The position numbers and the translations under genes are program-made. The notes below the pieces were generated by a model. The model made no database searches. It saw nothing but the letters and a program-made list of their open reading frames with translations, and was not told the DNA's origin. This document shows, piece by piece, positions 63,940-64,000 of a stretch of 64,000 nucleotides of DNA. The stretch is taken from contig NZ_BKZW01000003.1 of NCBI RefSeq assembly GCF_008974265.1, forward strand, positions 434,001 through 498,000, written 5' to 3'. How positions within the stretch are numbered: the stretch's first letter is position 1; each line of letters opens with the position of its first letter. Origin of the DNA: Dictyobacter vulcani. GTDB taxonomy: Bacteria; Chloroflexota; Ktedonobacteria; Ktedonobacterales; Ktedonobacteraceae.

Positions 63940-64000
63940 ATTTAAACTCCTGCTCCTATCTCTATTAAATATACGTATGCACACTCTATTATTTCACAAG

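Overview
The window looks like chromosomal DNA of a soil-type, filamentous Chloroflexota bacterium of the Ktedonobacteria type. This is inferred from content, not from a marker gene. The signs are Ser/Thr kinases fused to WD40-like propellers, a MalT-like LuxR regulator with an extra N-terminal domain, an adenylate cyclase fused to an NB-ARC/TPR regulator, several PAS/GAF histidine kinases, a secreted sedolisin (S53), Pro/Thr- or Gln/Tyr-rich surface and membrane proteins, and moderate GC. I see no rRNA, tRNA, CRISPR array or replication origin.

Layout. 1-2.4 kb: divergent pyrimidine genes pyrD (cut by the window edge) and pyrC (frameshifted). 2.5-5.1 kb: a histidine kinase/response regulator pair with a 1-bp overlap. 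5.6-6.9 kb: a frameshifted GT87-like membrane protein. 7-10.2 kb: a divergent MHS transporter and a MatB-like acyl-CoA synthetase around a perfect 19-bp palindrome. 10.3-14.3 kb: a conserved hypothetical, a DoxX protein, a kinase-WD40 protein and a 39-residue membrane peptide. 14.8-23.3 kb: an MFS carrier, a sigma-like peptide remnant, a CAP lipoprotein, adenosine deaminase, cupin, GNAT, phosphatase, M3 peptidase and two small proteins. 23.6-30.4 kb: a GH13 enzyme, a four-PAS histidine kinase and a YjhG/YagF-type D-xylonate dehydratase.

30.4-33.9 kb: an IS200/IS605 element (TnpA, TnpB, probable omega RNA) lies between an AbiEii-like nucleotidyltransferase and a small unknown gene on the same strand. 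34-38 kb: long perfect inverted repeats, a degenerate receiver protein, a nitroreductase and a decay zone (SnoaL-like remnant, broken alpha/beta hydrolase). 38-49 kb: the cyclase/ATPase/TPR regulator, SDR, a CHAP protein, a COG0701 permease behind a 28-bp perfect palindrome that covers its -10 box, an aminoglycoside phosphotransferase-like protein, and a histidine kinase with a degraded N-box. 49-64 kb: S53 peptidase, two overlapping convergent P-loop kinases, a broken Uma2 nuclease, a metallophosphoesterase, an Sfp-type transferase, a VOC/MFS pair, the large LuxR regulator behind a triple repeat, a PPOX-like protein and a second kinase-WD40 paralogue.

Most genes are monocistronic or in pairs, so the window reads as signalling and accessory metabolism rather than one large pathway. 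The best leads are the palindrome-controlled permease, the nucleotidyltransferase module split by the IS605 element, the small-loop inverted repeats and GGGCGC repeat, and the regulator with triple operator-like repeats. Several broken genes (pyrC, GT87, Uma2) are each restored by one extra base in a homopolymer run, so sequencing error must be excluded before calling them pseudogenes.
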